Notes under the pieces: generated by a model
What the model was told of the DNA's origin: nothing
Database searches by the model: none
What the model saw: the letters and a program-made list of their open reading frames with translations, nothing else
Assembly: GCA_020634515.1 (NCBI GenBank)
Contig: JACKBL010000003.1
Span: 310,001 to 374,000, forward strand
From: Ardenticatenales bacterium
GTDB taxonomy: Bacteria; Chloroflexota; Anaerolineae; Promineifilales; Promineifilaceae
Length of the DNA: 64,000 nt
Direction: 5' to 3'
Shown here: positions 46,165 to 54,875 of the stretch, one piece after another
How positions within the stretch are numbered: position 1 is the first letter of the stretch
How the letters are laid out: the number at the start of each line of letters is the position of its first letter
Position numbers and translations under genes: made by a program

Positions 46165-47344
46165 GGCGCTGGGATTAGTCAGTGGACATTTCACCCCGCA
46201 GGTGCAGGAGGCAATGACACGGTTGGGGAGCCGACTTCCCTATGGCGAAGCCCAGGAGGAACTCAAACTGATGTGGGGTATCACCGTTTCTCGCGGTGCG
46301 GTCCGTGATGTCACCTTGCGGCATGGGCAGGTGGCCGAACAGTTGATGCTCGCCGAGGTGGAACGGCTAGAAAGGGAAGCGCCGCCGGCCACGGCCACAC
46401 CGGCACAATTGGTGTTGTGTGCTGACGGGGCCTTTGTGCAACTGACCAGTGGCGAGTGGCGCGAAGTGAAAACGGCTACTTTCGGGGAGTTTGCCAGTCA
46501 TTGGCACGCAGAAAAGGGGAAAATCGTGGTGAAAACGGACAAGTTGAGCTATTTCTCGCGGGTAGAGGCATCGGAATCTTTCAGCCACCATGCGCTGTAT
46601 GAATGGCAGCAACGAGGGGGGGAGAATGCGCAGCGGGTAGCCGCGGTCAATGACGGGGCGCGGTGGATTCAATCCTTCATCGATTATCATTGCCCAGATG
46701 CGGTGCGCGTGATTGACTTCGCCCATGCGCAGTCCTATGTGGCGGCTGTCGGGAAAGCCGTTTACGGAGAGGACAGCGAGTCCTTCAAATCCTGGTATGC
46801 CGCAGCCAGCAAACAATTAGGAAAGAAACCACCCCAGCGGACGATTGCCGACTTGCGCCTATTGCAGACCCAACACGACCCTGACGGCGAAAATCAAGAG
46901 ATAGCGCAAGCCATTCAATACCTGCAAACCCGTCTGCCCATGATTGATTACCCCCATTTCCGACGGCAACAACTGCCGATTGGTTCCGGCATTGGGGAGA
47001 GTGGCAACAAGGTGGTCATGCAGCGACGTATGAAACAGGCGGGCATGCGCTGGGCCGAGACCAGTCTCAACCCCATGCTGGCCTTGCGCAACTTGATTTG
47101 TAATCAGCGGTGGCAGACGGGGTGGCGCGCTATTTGCCAGCAGCGTCTTATTTCTCAGCGCCAACAGCGTCTCCAGCCTCGACACCTGCCACGCCACCCA
47201 TCGCCGCCCCCGCTCACTTTTGCGTCTGTACAGGTCGATTGGGGAGAACTACCTGACAACGACACCGTCAATGCTTCATCGAGTACGGCCAAACTCGCTC
47301 ATCCCTGGCGCAACAACAAGTGGCCCCTGCGTCACCGATACTAG
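46145..47344 (+). CDS. ISKra4-type transposase, catalytic part (ORF B)
   Basis: The frame is open from 46145 to the TAG-type stop at 47344, continuing the ORF A protein in the +1 frame; the first ATG is 46202. Catalytic features: L-C-A-D-G-A-F (first Asp), R-V-I-D-F-A-H (second Asp), and G-S-G-I-G-E-S-G-N-K-V-V (Glu), matching the DDE pattern of the family, with M-K-Q-A-G-M-R-W. The C-terminus is Arg/Gln-rich. Without frameshifting the second part would lack the zinc-ribbon region, so the element may be inactive. Confidence 0.75.
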   Translation, partial: RFFPLDEALGLVSGHFTPQVQEAMTRLGSRLPYGEAQEELKLMWGITVSRGAVRDVTLRHGQVAEQLMLAEVERLEREAPPATATPAQLVLCADGAFVQLTSGEWREVKTATFGEFASHWHAEKGKIVVKTDKLSYFSRVEASESFSHHALYEWQQRGGENAQRVAAVNDGARWIQSFIDYHCPDAVRVIDFAHAQSYVAAVGKAVYGEDSESFKSWYAAASKQLGKKPPQRTIADLRLLQTQHDPDGENQEIAQAIQYLQTRLPMIDYPHFRRQQLPIGSGIGESGNKVVMQRRMKQAGMRWAETSLNPMLALRNLICNQRWQTGWRAICQQRLISQRQQRLQPRHLPRHPSPPPLTFASVQVDWGELPDNDTVNASSSTAKLAHPWRNNKWPLRHRY

Positions 47345-47366
47345 CCCACAACTTTTGAACGCACCC

Positions 47367-47779
47367 TTCTGATCAGAGTTGAGCGTTTCCGCCAGTTGTA
47401 TGGAGGTCAGTTTCGTTCACGTATATCCTCATGCTGTCAGGAAGATTGGGCCAATCAGAGATGTGGAGAATGGACAGAATCGGGAGTTCTGAGAATCGGT
47501 TCCAGCTGACTGCGCCATGCATCCAATTTGGCTGTAAGGGTATGACGTATTCTCAGTGGCAATTCCCAGATGGTGCATAGTTAGTCAAAGTCGTTTGCCA
47601 GTTGGAATCCCCTATTACGCGCCACATACCTTCGCCCTTTCCAGGCGTGGATAATATGCGTCAGTCATTGGGAGATGGAATCGTTTTGTCCCATGGTGCG
47701 ATAGGTTTGGCTAATAGCCCATCATGTTGTTGTCACCTAAAGGTATCGCCTCATGTTGTCACGTCGCAACAACCTTCAC
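47367..47779 (-). other. Unassigned stretch, probably decayed intron or exon sequence
   Basis: Follows the group II intron remnant on the minus strand and ends at the insertion sequence. It has no open frame I recognise and no visible domain V stem, so the intron's 3' end appears lost. It has no TGCCGGCA octamers. Confidence 0.35.
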
Positions 47780-48429
47780 CCTCTTTCTATCCACCACCTG
47801 ACCCCATCCATTTCTTGACCTGTTCCAATGCTGTGACCAACTTCTTCCTGGCCTGTATCCATGTGATGTTTCCGTGAAGGGGTTCATATATGGCTTCCAA
47901 GATGAGTTTGACGACGGTTTGGAATGCTTATCTTCCGCACTGGGTATCCCTGGCGCGTCGTCGCACCTTTCGGGATGTAGCGGCGACAGGACGGGTTGGG
48001 GTTTGTACCGGGACGTTTCGCGATGCTATCATCCTCGTTATCCGTTCATTCCCGTACCGTCAATCGGTTTTCTCCCATTCACGCCTTTTGTCATGTTGCT
48101 CCGGACGAGACGCTATCTGCTCATACGCCATTAGCTGCTAGCCATGGCTCTGGGTTGTAGAGCTTCTGGAACACGGCCAAAACTTTGCTTCTGGCTTTTG
48201 CGCCATTTTGTAGTGTTGCCAGCAATATGTTTGGGTCTTGCACTTTTAATGCTCCTCTCATATCCTGCAATTGGTTTCCCTGTCGGCCTTCGCCTGTTGC
48301 ACGCAGCTTCTTTCCCGCGCTCCGTAGGCAGGTCGTTCTCCCCTGCCGCTGACTACGCCGACTCCGTTGCCCGTCCTGATTTTCAGGCTCTGCTGCCGCC
48401 AGCCAGTTCCCTGGCGTCACACTGAGCAA
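47780..48429 (-). pseudogene. Group II intron reverse transcriptase/maturase, degraded
   Basis: Reading the minus strand, the intact opening frame 48121-48429 ends R-S-K-V-L-A-V-F-Q-K-L-Y-N-P-E-P-W-L-A-A-N-G, then a stop. Further similarity continues in shifted frames: G-T-N-P-N-P-S-C-R-R-Y-I-P-K-G, then K-L-I-L-E-A-I-Y-E-P-L, then T-A-L-E-Q-V-K-K-W-M-G. This order matches the RT-0 to RT-3 region of group II intron maturases. Several frameshifts and stops mean it cannot be functional; the catalytic Y-x-D-D block is not found. Confidence 0.75.
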
Positions 48430-48806
48430 TCCCCGTTTAGTCTCTTATCCAGATGCTCTCGATTTGGTGGCCCTTTCAGGTCATTAGCCTTGAATACTTG
48501 GGTTGCGTCTCCTGGGCGGATATAAGCGCTCGTCGCTAGCACCTATCCAGGAAGTAGTGGCTCCAGCTTGCCTACCCGTTGGTGGGTTATGCCGCTTAAC
48601 CTTAGGCTTCAGGCAATCCAGCTTTCACCTTGTCGAGATTGCACTTGAGGGAACCCATCTGTTACTGACGAACATCTGTCTCCCTTTTTTACGTCATGCT
48701 GTTGTCCCCTTTGTCTTTCAACGCCAGGTTAGACGCTGTGCAACTTCCATTTCCGCAGGAAGTGAGGTTTCTGCCTCACTGTGATAAGAGCCCATTACGG
48801 GCGCAC
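47780..48806 (-). mobile_element. Group II intron, 5' remnant
   Basis: The minus strand starts with GTGCGCCCGTAATGGGC at 48806, fitting the 5' consensus GUGYG of group II introns. It is followed by structured RNA sequence and the degraded maturase frame. The first nine bases fall within the NACHT gene and supply its last three codons and the stop. The 3' end, including domain V, is not recognisable. The segment holds no TGCCGGCA octamers. Confidence 0.7.
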
Positions 48807-51800
48807 GGACACGCACACCCGAAAACCGAAGTAGTCGTACCTGAAGTCCGGGTTGTCCCCGCTGCGAGCCGCGCAACGCAGCGCCGGAGCGTCGTTCCAC
48901 CAGGCGCCACCCCGCAAAAACCTCACCCGTTCATCCTTTTGGCGCATGTCTTCGCGACCGTCCTCCGGTTCATAGGGATACCGAAAGACAGACTGAAAAT
49001 CTTTACCGTCCCAATCGCCCCAAATGGTGCGCGTCCATTCCCACACGTTGCCGCTCATGTCTAACACCCCATACGGGCTGGCCCCGTCCGGGAAAATGCC
49101 CACGGGCGTGGTCGTCCCCAACCCTAATTCCTTGCCGTTGCAGCGCAGGCGGTCAAAGGCGTCTCCCCAGGGGTATTCCCACGCATCCTGGCTGCCGCGC
49201 GCCGCCTTCTCCCATTCCGCCTCGCTGGGCAGCGTAATCGGCTTGCCCGTCACCTCCCGCAGCCAGCGGCAGTAAGCCATGGCGTCATCCCAACTCACAT
49301 TGACCACCGGATGGCTTTCCAGTCCCTTAGGCGGCCGATTCTCCCGCCAATGAGGAGGGGCGGAATACCCCGTCGCCGTGACAAAGAGCAAATACTGCGC
49401 ATTGGTTACGGGAACGCGGGCAATGGCGTAAGCGGGCAGGGAAAGGGCGTGAACGGGTTGTTCAGCAGAATTCCCCTTATCGCTGCCCATCGTAAACGCC
49501 CCGGCGGGTATTTCCACCCACTCCGGTTCGCCATAAGGCGGCCGCCAGTAGCCCGCCCCGGCGCGCACCAGGGCGTTCATGGCCGCGCTGCGCTGTTCAA
49601 CCCACTCTTTGGTCAACTGCTCCTCCTTCTTGAACAAGCGCGCCCAACGATTTTGCGGCAGAGGCGCTTCCAGGTCAGCGCGCAGCCGTCGCGAAACGTC
49701 CTCGGCAACGTCCTGGTCTACCCGCCCCGCGCCTACGTCGCGCAAACATTCGGCAGCCAGCACCAGATTGTGGTAGCGTACCGGCTCTATCTTGCGGTTG
49801 GCAATGGCCGCTATCAGGCGGTTGGTACGCTCCTGGCTCTGCAAGCTCAAGTGACCCGCCTGTAGCAAAATCACCTCCCGCCACCACGTCTCGCCGCTGC
49901 GCGCCAGAGTGTAGGCCACGTAATCATCCCGCCCCGCCACCGCCAGCGCCGCCAGGTACTCCTGAAAGGTGAGGTGGGAAAAGGCATACACCCCGCCTCC
50001 CCGGGCCACCAGCAGGCCGGTGCGCGCCTCTATCAGGCGCAAAAAGCGGGTAACGGCCCTGTCCGCCCGGTCATCGTCGGCTACCAGGGGGCGGAAAAGC
50101 TGCCGCAGCAGATCGCGCAAGGCCTCCGCCTCCATTTCCTTTTGCTCTTGCTCGTGCATTTGCAGGGCCACATTTTGCAGCAGCAGGCGGCGGTCAGTGA
50201 CGTCAAAGGGACGGTCGGGCAGGATGGGCTGCTCGGGGACGACGCCGCGCGCCTCGTCCCATTTGCCCAGCAGCACGGCCACCGCCTCGGCGTAGAGTTC
50301 GGCGCGGCGGTCGGGCAGCTTCACCCGCTCCTGATGCACCAGGGCAATGACGGTCAACAGCAGCGGGTTAATCGCCAGTTCGCGGATGCGCTCATTGCCG
50401 CGAATGGCGGCCATGAGGTCCTCCGTCTGCCGCGCCGCCGCGTGCACCGCCGGCTCGCCCGACCCCATCTGGCCGGCGTAAACCAGTTGGTGCCAATAAC
50501 GGAGGAAATGCGCTACGTCCGACAGGGTGAAATCCTGTACGGTGGTCGCCGCATACGCCTCGCCCAATCGCGCCGCCCCCTCGTAGCCGACAATGCGGCT
50601 GGCGACGACGTAACGGCAGTCCGGATAGGCGCGGGTAAACGCTTCCACCAGGCGGGCCACGCGGCGGCGCAGGTCAGCCCCCGGCACTTCGTCCAGCCCA
50701 TCCAGCAAAACGACCGCCTGGCCACCGGTCAAGTAAGGATCAAAGAAGCGCAGGGGGACGTCAATGCGCTCCTGCTGCAGGTAACGCTGGAGGAAGTCCA
50801 GCAGCAGCTTGTGCCCTTCGACGCTCTCCTCGGCGTGGTTTTTGAGGAAGCCGCCCACCTGCCGCAGGGGAAGGAGGATAGGCAGCAGCCCCGCTTCGTC
50901 CAGCCCGAGTTTGGCGCGAATCCCGTCCGGCTGTTCCTGGAAAGCGCGGGCGTAAAGCAGCGCCAGGTAACGCAGCAGCGTGGTCTTGCCGCTGCCGGGG
51001 TCGCCCAACACCACCAGCCGCCGGTGGGCGGCGAGCGCCTCGTTGACGCTGACAATCCTGGTCTCCATGACGGTTTCGTCGCCGCCGCCGCGCCGCCGTT
51101 CGCCAGGGGCCCGTTGCGTCTCGGCCGCCAGCCAGCGCCCCTCCGCCGCCGCCCGTTCGGTCGCGGAAACCAGCCGCTGCTGCGTGGCGCGCAAGGTGAC
51201 ATAGATGCGCTCCAATTCAATGTGCACCAGCTTGCCGCCGGCGCTAACGCCCTGCAAATGCAGGTAGCGGGTATGGGCAACGGTGTGGTCCAGGTAACGG
51301 CCGAGGACCGTGGTGCGGTCAAACGGAGGCGGCGCGGCGGTTTCTGGGCCAATGACGACCGTGGCTCCCGGTCCGGCGTGGATGTCAAATCTATCCCCGC
51401 CCGTGAAATCTCCCCCGACTTTCGCTTTGCCCGTGACAATGGAGCCGCCTGTGTGCGCGTTGCCGGCATCCACCGCCCCTGCCCCTATCGCTTTCGCTCC
51501 TTCTCCCTGGGCCACAGCGCCGCTGCCCAGCAGGTAAGCGAGCAAACCAGCCTCTTTCTCCTGCAATGGGGCCAACATGGCCGCCCGTAACGTTTCATCC
51601 TTGACCGTCTCGACCAACGCGTTCGTCGTTTGCCGCATGGCGGCCAGTTCCGCGGCCGCGTGATCCAGGTCGGGCCATTCCACCCGCGGACGTCGTGCAC
51701 GGCAACGAGCGCCGAGAGCGGGCAAACGACCGTGGTCCAGGCATTGCGCAACCAACCACTGAGCCTGGCGGATGGGGGCGTCGCCGGGCAGGTCCGCGCA

Positions 51801-51887
51801 GGCGATGGCGAGGTCTAGGCAAAGTTGCCGCAGTTCGTGGGCATCAAAATGCTGCGTAAGCAGGTCAGGCAAGCCGGGCAAATTCAT
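48795..51887 (-). CDS. EAD-NACHT NTPase with C-terminal FGE-sulfatase-like domain
   Basis: 1030 residues. N-terminal effector-associated, death-like domain (about 1-70, L-L-T-Q-H-F-D-A-H-E-L-R-Q-L-C-L-D-L). A Gly-rich spacer (about 130-185, G-A-G-A-V-D-A-G-N-A-H-T-G-G). NACHT ATPase: Walker A G-D-P-G-S-G-K-T-T (295-303) and Walker B V-V-L-L-D-G-L-D-E (392-400), followed by helical repeats. C-terminal FGE-sulfatase fold from about 795 (W-V-E-I-P-A-G-A-F-T-M-G-S, then R-G-G-A-W-W-N). Such STAND proteins are prominent in bacterial immunity and programmed cell death. The last residues, V-R-P, come from the group II intron start, so the original C-terminus is slightly altered. Upstream is the divergent plsC. 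Confidence 0.85.
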   Translation of the reverse strand: MNLPGLPDLLTQHFDAHELRQLCLDLAIACADLPGDAPIRQAQWLVAQCLDHGRLPALGARCRARRPRVEWPDLDHAAAELAAMRQTTNALVETVKDETLRAAMLAPLQEKEAGLLAYLLGSGAVAQGEGAKAIGAGAVDAGNAHTGGSIVTGKAKVGGDFTGGDRFDIHAGPGATVVIGPETAAPPPFDRTTVLGRYLDHTVAHTRYLHLQGVSAGGKLVHIELERIYVTLRATQQRLVSATERAAAEGRWLAAETQRAPGERRRGGGDETVMETRIVSVNEALAAHRRLVVLGDPGSGKTTLLRYLALLYARAFQEQPDGIRAKLGLDEAGLLPILLPLRQVGGFLKNHAEESVEGHKLLLDFLQRYLQQERIDVPLRFFDPYLTGGQAVVLLDGLDEVPGADLRRRVARLVEAFTRAYPDCRYVVASRIVGYEGAARLGEAYAATTVQDFTLSDVAHFLRYWHQLVYAGQMGSGEPAVHAAARQTEDLMAAIRGNERIRELAINPLLLTVIALVHQERVKLPDRRAELYAEAVAVLLGKWDEARGVVPEQPILPDRPFDVTDRRLLLQNVALQMHEQEQKEMEAEALRDLLRQLFRPLVADDDRADRAVTRFLRLIEARTGLLVARGGGVYAFSHLTFQEYLAALAVAGRDDYVAYTLARSGETWWREVILLQAGHLSLQSQERTNRLIAAIANRKIEPVRYHNLVLAAECLRDVGAGRVDQDVAEDVSRRLRADLEAPLPQNRWARLFKKEEQLTKEWVEQRSAAMNALVRAGAGYWRPPYGEPEWVEIPAGAFTMGSDKGNSAEQPVHALSLPAYAIARVPVTNAQYLLFVTATGYSAPPHWRENRPPKGLESHPVVNVSWDDAMAYCRWLREVTGKPITLPSEAEWEKAARGSQDAWEYPWGDAFDRLRCNGKELGLGTTTPVGIFPDGASPYGVLDMSGNVWEWTRTIWGDWDGKDFQSVFRYPYEPEDGREDMRQKDERVRFLRGGAWWNDAPALRCAARSGDNPDFRYDYFGFRVCVSVRP

Positions 51888-51976
51888 CTTTTCTACCCCT
51901 GGTTTGTTATCGAGCCATTAGTCGGGCAATGATACCAGAAACCAGACGGGGAACGGTAGAGATCGGGCATCGAAAG

Positions 51977-52005
51977 TTGACGCTTGCTGGCGGGCAAGAT
52001 AAACT
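51977..52005 (+). promoter_or_regulatory. Sigma-70 promoter for plsC, implying a leaderless transcript
   Basis: TTGACG (51977-51982) and TAAACT (52000-52005) with a 17-base spacer. The ATG of plsC at 52012 is where transcription would be expected to start, so translation would be leaderless. No ribosome-binding site is seen before this ATG. Confidence 0.6.
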
Positions 52006-52011
52006 CGTTTT

Positions 52012-52752
52012 ATGCCAGTTGACGCTCTCCCTTTTGCTTATCCGCGGCGGCGCGTGACGCGGGTTGTGCTGCAGAGGCTTGCACGGCTGACCCTGCGGAC
52101 GCTTGCTCGTTTTGAGGTAATTGGGGAGGAAAATATGCCATCCTCCGGTCCCCTCCTCCTCGTTGCCAACCACTTCCACTACGCCGACCCCGTCGCCGTC
52201 GTCACCTGCGTCCCCTGGACCACCGAATTCATCGGCGGCGCGCAAATGCCCAACGCCCCCGCCGCCGTCACCATCATCCCCAAAATGTGGGGCATTCTGC
52301 CCGTCCATCGCGGCAAAGCCTCGCGCGACGCCCTGCGCCACGCCACCACCATCCTCGCCCATGGCGGCATCCTCGGTATTTTCCCAGAAGCGGGCAGTTG
52401 GGCCACCGTTCTGCGCCCCGCCCGCCCCGGCACGGCCTTCCTCGCCAGCCAGACAAACGCCCGCCTTCTCCCCATGGGCATCACCGGCCTCAACGACGTT
52501 TTCCCCCGCCTGGGGCGTGGCAAACGGGCGCGCGTGACCATTCGCATCGGCCGGCCATTTGGCCCCTTCCACGTCACCACCCGCGGGCGCGCCCGGCGAG
52601 AGGAACTGGAAGAAGTCGGCCACGAGATCATGCGGCGTATTGCCGCTCTTCTTCCGCCCGCGCAGCACGGCGTCTATGCCAGTGACCCGACGCAGCGGGC
52701 CGCCGCCGCCGCCGCCGCGGTTTACCCGTGGGACAACGACGCGGACCTTTGA
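52012..52752 (+). CDS. plsC: 1-acyl-sn-glycerol-3-phosphate acyltransferase
   Basis: 246 residues. Acyltransferase motif I is N-H-F-H-Y-A-D (N-H-x4-D). A later segment, F-P-E-A-G-S-W, corresponds to F-P-E-G-x-R, where the usual Gly is Ala. There is no clear membrane span at the N-terminus, but a basic amphipathic stretch (R-R-R-V-T-R-V-V-L-Q-R-L-A-R) could bind membrane. The role is acylation of lysophosphatidic acid in phospholipid synthesis. Altered motif II leaves some doubt about the acceptor. It lies 72 bases before the Atg22-like MFS gene, the same direction. Confidence 0.82.
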   Translation: MPVDALPFAYPRRRVTRVVLQRLARLTLRTLARFEVIGEENMPSSGPLLLVANHFHYADPVAVVTCVPWTTEFIGGAQMPNAPAAVTIIPKMWGILPVHRGKASRDALRHATTILAHGGILGIFPEAGSWATVLRPARPGTAFLASQTNARLLPMGITGLNDVFPRLGRGKRARVTIRIGRPFGPFHVTTRGRARREELEEVGHEIMRRIAALLPPAQHGVYASDPTQRAAAAAAAVYPWDNDADL

Positions 52753-52824
52753 CCTCGCGGCGCGCTGCCGCCGCACCTGCTTCATCCATCAACCACATAC
52801 ACCCATACCCATCAGGAGTGGACC

Positions 52825-54159
52825 ATGCACGCATCCCATACGCCTCCCCAGGTGACGCGCCGTGAATACTGGGCCTGGTATCTCTACGATTTCGGCAACT
52901 CCGCTTATGCCGCCGTCGTGCTGTTGGCTATCTTTTCCGCTTACTTCAAGGAGCAGGTTGTCGGTGGCGCGGAGGGCACGCGGCTGTGGGGCATCGCCGT
53001 AGGCATTGCCATGCTCTGCGTTGCCGTCACTTCGCCCATATTGGGCGCCATCGCCGACTACTCCGCCGCTAAAAAACGGCTCCTCTTTTTTTACACCATG
53101 CTCTGCGTCATCTTCACCGCCCTGCTTTTCTTTGTGCAACAAGGGGACGTGGTGATGGGCATGACGTTCTTCATCCTGGCGGAAATTGGCTACCGCAGTT
53201 CGCAAGTTTTCTACAATGGGCTGCTGCCAGAGATCACCACGCCGGAAAATATCGGGCGCATCTCCGGCAATGGCTGGGCCATCGGCTCCGCCGGCGGCAT
53301 CCTTTGCCTGCTGATTGTGCTCCCCCTCATCGTCCTCATCAAAGGCCCCTTCATCGTGCGGCTCTCTCTGGTGATCACCGCCGTCTTTTTTGCCCTCTCC
53401 GCCATCCCCATCTTCCTCTGGCTGCGCGAACGCGCCGAACCGCAGCCGCTACCGCCGGGCGACAATTACCTCACGCTGGGTTTCCGCCGCCTGTGGCGCA
53501 CGCTACGCAAGGCGCGCAACTTCGGCGAATTCCTGAAATTCATGGCCGCCTTCATCATCTTCAACGACGGCATCATCATGGCGCTGGACTTCGCGGCCAT
53601 CATCGGCGTGGTCCTCTACGGCATGACCCAGGAGCAGTTGATTATCTTCATCATCATGGTGCAGATCACCAGCGTCATCGGCGCTTATGTCTTTGGCCTG
53701 GCCACGGACCGCTGGAACAGCAAAAGCGCCCTGATTATCTCGCTGCTGTTGATGATCGGCGCGGTGGTCTGGATGTATTTTAACGACTCCATTGTGGGCT
53801 TCTATCTGATCGGCGCGCTGGCCGGTTTTGCGCTGACGGGGGTGCAGTCGGTGAGCCGCACGTTGGTGGGGCAGCTCAGCCCGCCGGGACACAGCGCCGA
53901 ATTCTTCGGCTTGTTTGCCGTGGCGGGACGCACGTCTTCTTTTATTGGCCCCACGATTTATGGCTTGCTGGCCGCTGCCGTGGCCGCGAACGAGGAAGCG
54001 CGCGGCGTTGTGGCTGCCGTGGCGGAGCAAATCGGCCAGCGCACGGCGATTCTATCCATTGCCGGATTTTTGGTGGTGGGATTGCTGCTGCTGCTCACGG
54101 TGAATGAGGCGCGAGGAATTCGGGCGGCGCGGGAGACGGTGTTGGCTGGCGCGGATTAG
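52825..54159 (+). CDS. MFS transporter, UMF1/Atg22-like
   Basis: 444 residues with about twelve spans. The first segment, W-A-W-Y-L-Y-D-F-G-N-S-A-Y-A, is the signature of the vacuole effluxer Atg22-like family (UMF1). Other segments are F-Y-N-G-L-L-P-E-I-T and P-P-G-H-S-A-E-F-F-G-L-F-A-V-A-G-R, seen in these transporters. The ribosome-binding site AGGAG lies before the ATG. Substrate unknown; eukaryotic relatives export amino acids. It follows plsC and is followed by small hairpin repeats. Confidence 0.85.
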   Translation: MHASHTPPQVTRREYWAWYLYDFGNSAYAAVVLLAIFSAYFKEQVVGGAEGTRLWGIAVGIAMLCVAVTSPILGAIADYSAAKKRLLFFYTMLCVIFTALLFFVQQGDVVMGMTFFILAEIGYRSSQVFYNGLLPEITTPENIGRISGNGWAIGSAGGILCLLIVLPLIVLIKGPFIVRLSLVITAVFFALSAIPIFLWLRERAEPQPLPPGDNYLTLGFRRLWRTLRKARNFGEFLKFMAAFIIFNDGIIMALDFAAIIGVVLYGMTQEQLIIFIIMVQITSVIGAYVFGLATDRWNSKSALIISLLLMIGAVVWMYFNDSIVGFYLIGALAGFALTGVQSVSRTLVGQLSPPGHSAEFFGLFAVAGRTSSFIGPTIYGLLAAAVAANEEARGVVAAVAEQIGQRTAILSIAGFLVVGLLLLLTVNEARGIRAARETVLAGAD

Positions 54160-54200
54160 CAGCTCTCTGCCCTCAATCAGAATCAACCGCCTAAACATTT

Positions 54201-54234
54201 AGAAGTTCAACTTCTCTGAAGAAGTTGAACTTCT
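54201..54234. repeat. Hairpin repeat AGAAGTTCAACTTCT, copy 1
   Basis: A perfect 15-bp stem (54201-54215 with 54220-54234) with a 4-base loop. A close relative is at 56099-56132, followed by the same GGC trailer. It lies 42 bases after the transporter stop. Confidence 0.6.
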
Positions 54235-54240
54235 GGCAGG

Positions 54241-54334
54241 ACTGAAAAAAGGCCAAAAACCGGGTTTTTACACATGAACCACTCTGGTAATTTTGGCCGG
54301 GCACTCGAAAAACCCGGTTTTTTCAGTGAACTCA
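54241..54334. repeat. Repeat family C, copy 1
   Basis: 94 bases: ACTGAAAAAAGGCC start, inner pair AAAACCGGGTTTTT / AAAAACCCGGTTTTTT, ending CAGTGAACTCAA. It differs from the copy at 60029-60122 at only about two positions, so it is recent or maintained. Each half resembles a terminator on either strand. Confidence 0.7.
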
Positions 54335-54390
54335 AGATTGCGCAGATTTCGCGGATAAAAGAAAAAATCCGTGTGACTATACAGGTCATC

Positions 54391-54475
54391 TGCCCAGATT
54401 GGACCAATTTGCTCTGGTTAAATCCTATTAATGTCTACAAAATTGGTCCAATCTTTCGGAGACGTGAATAGTTAC
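54391..54475. repeat. Palindromic repeat family A, copy 4
   Basis: CCAGATTGGACCAATTTGCTCTGG, then a different spacer, then AATTGGTCCAATCT and the right end GTGAATAGTTAC. The left end GTAACT is not present. The core is conserved. Confidence 0.65.
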
Positions 54476-54531
54476 AAATCCGTGTGATCTTTGACGCGGA
54501 ACCTTTTGGGTTGTGGCTTGTCCACGTTAGG

Positions 54532-54568
54532 ACTGGCGCTGAAATAAAACGCGAATTGCAGCGCCAGT
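54532..54568. repeat. Hairpin ACTGGCGCTG near the hepT remnant
   Basis: ACTGGCGCTG (54532-54541) and CAGCGCCAGT (54559-54568) form a 10-bp stem around 17 bases. It lies downstream of the degraded HEPN gene; no T tract. Confidence 0.45.
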
Positions 54569-54597
54569 TTGATCTCCGCTCCTCAGGTTCCCGGCAC

Positions 54598-54875
54598 TCA
54601 GTCAGAATCAAATGAACCAGGAGCGCTTTCGGCTTCAATGATCTGTTTGATCTCTTGGTGTAATGCCGGCACTTTATTCACCACAACGTCCCACACAATG
54701 TCGTAATCTACGCCGAAGTAGCCATGTACCAACCGATCACGCATGCCGGCCATCGCTCGCCAGGCCAAATGACCATACTTCTGTTTCAGATCGTCTGGAG
54801 CCTGTTTTGTCGCTTCACCAATGATTTCGATACTACAAGGATATGCTGCAAGTATTCAATCGCCGAACGGGACAT
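54598..54875 (-). pseudogene. HEPN toxin (HepT-like) gene with internal deletion
   Basis: The ATG at 54875 begins M-S-R-S-A-I-E-Y-L-Q-H-I-L, the normal HepT start, overlapping the MNT stop. In another frame, S-I-E-I-I-G-E-A-T-K follows, then W-R-A-M-A-G-M-R-D-R-L-V-H-G-Y-F-G-V-D-Y-D-I-V-W, including the R-x4-H HEPN RNase motif (R-D-R-L-V-H), to the TGA at 54598. Roughly 35-40 codons between H-I-L and S-I-E-I are missing and the frame is shifted. The toxin is therefore broken, while the antitoxin gene is intact. Confidence 0.8.

Larger units (their letters stand above)
45769..47366 (+). mobile_element. Insertion sequence of the ISKra4 type
   Basis: 1598 bases bounded by perfect 20-bp terminal inverted repeats: GGGTGCGTTCAAAAGTTGTG (45769-45788) and its complement (47347-47366). 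It encodes a two-part transposase in two frames (45820-46164 and 46145-47344). No obvious target-site duplication is seen: the flanks are TTCAGGTT and TTCTGATC. It contains no TGCCGGCA octamer, unlike the surrounding chromosome. It sits just upstream of the valS promoter. Confidence 0.85.

Noticed and set aside
48429..48795. Diversity-generating retroelement, since an FGE fold at the 3' end is next to a reverse transcriptase
   Set aside because: The reverse transcriptase matches group II maturases (K-L-Y-N-P-E, N-P-x-x-R-R-Y-I-P-K, L-I-L-E-A-I-Y-E-P), it is degraded, and no template repeat matching the gene end is visible.
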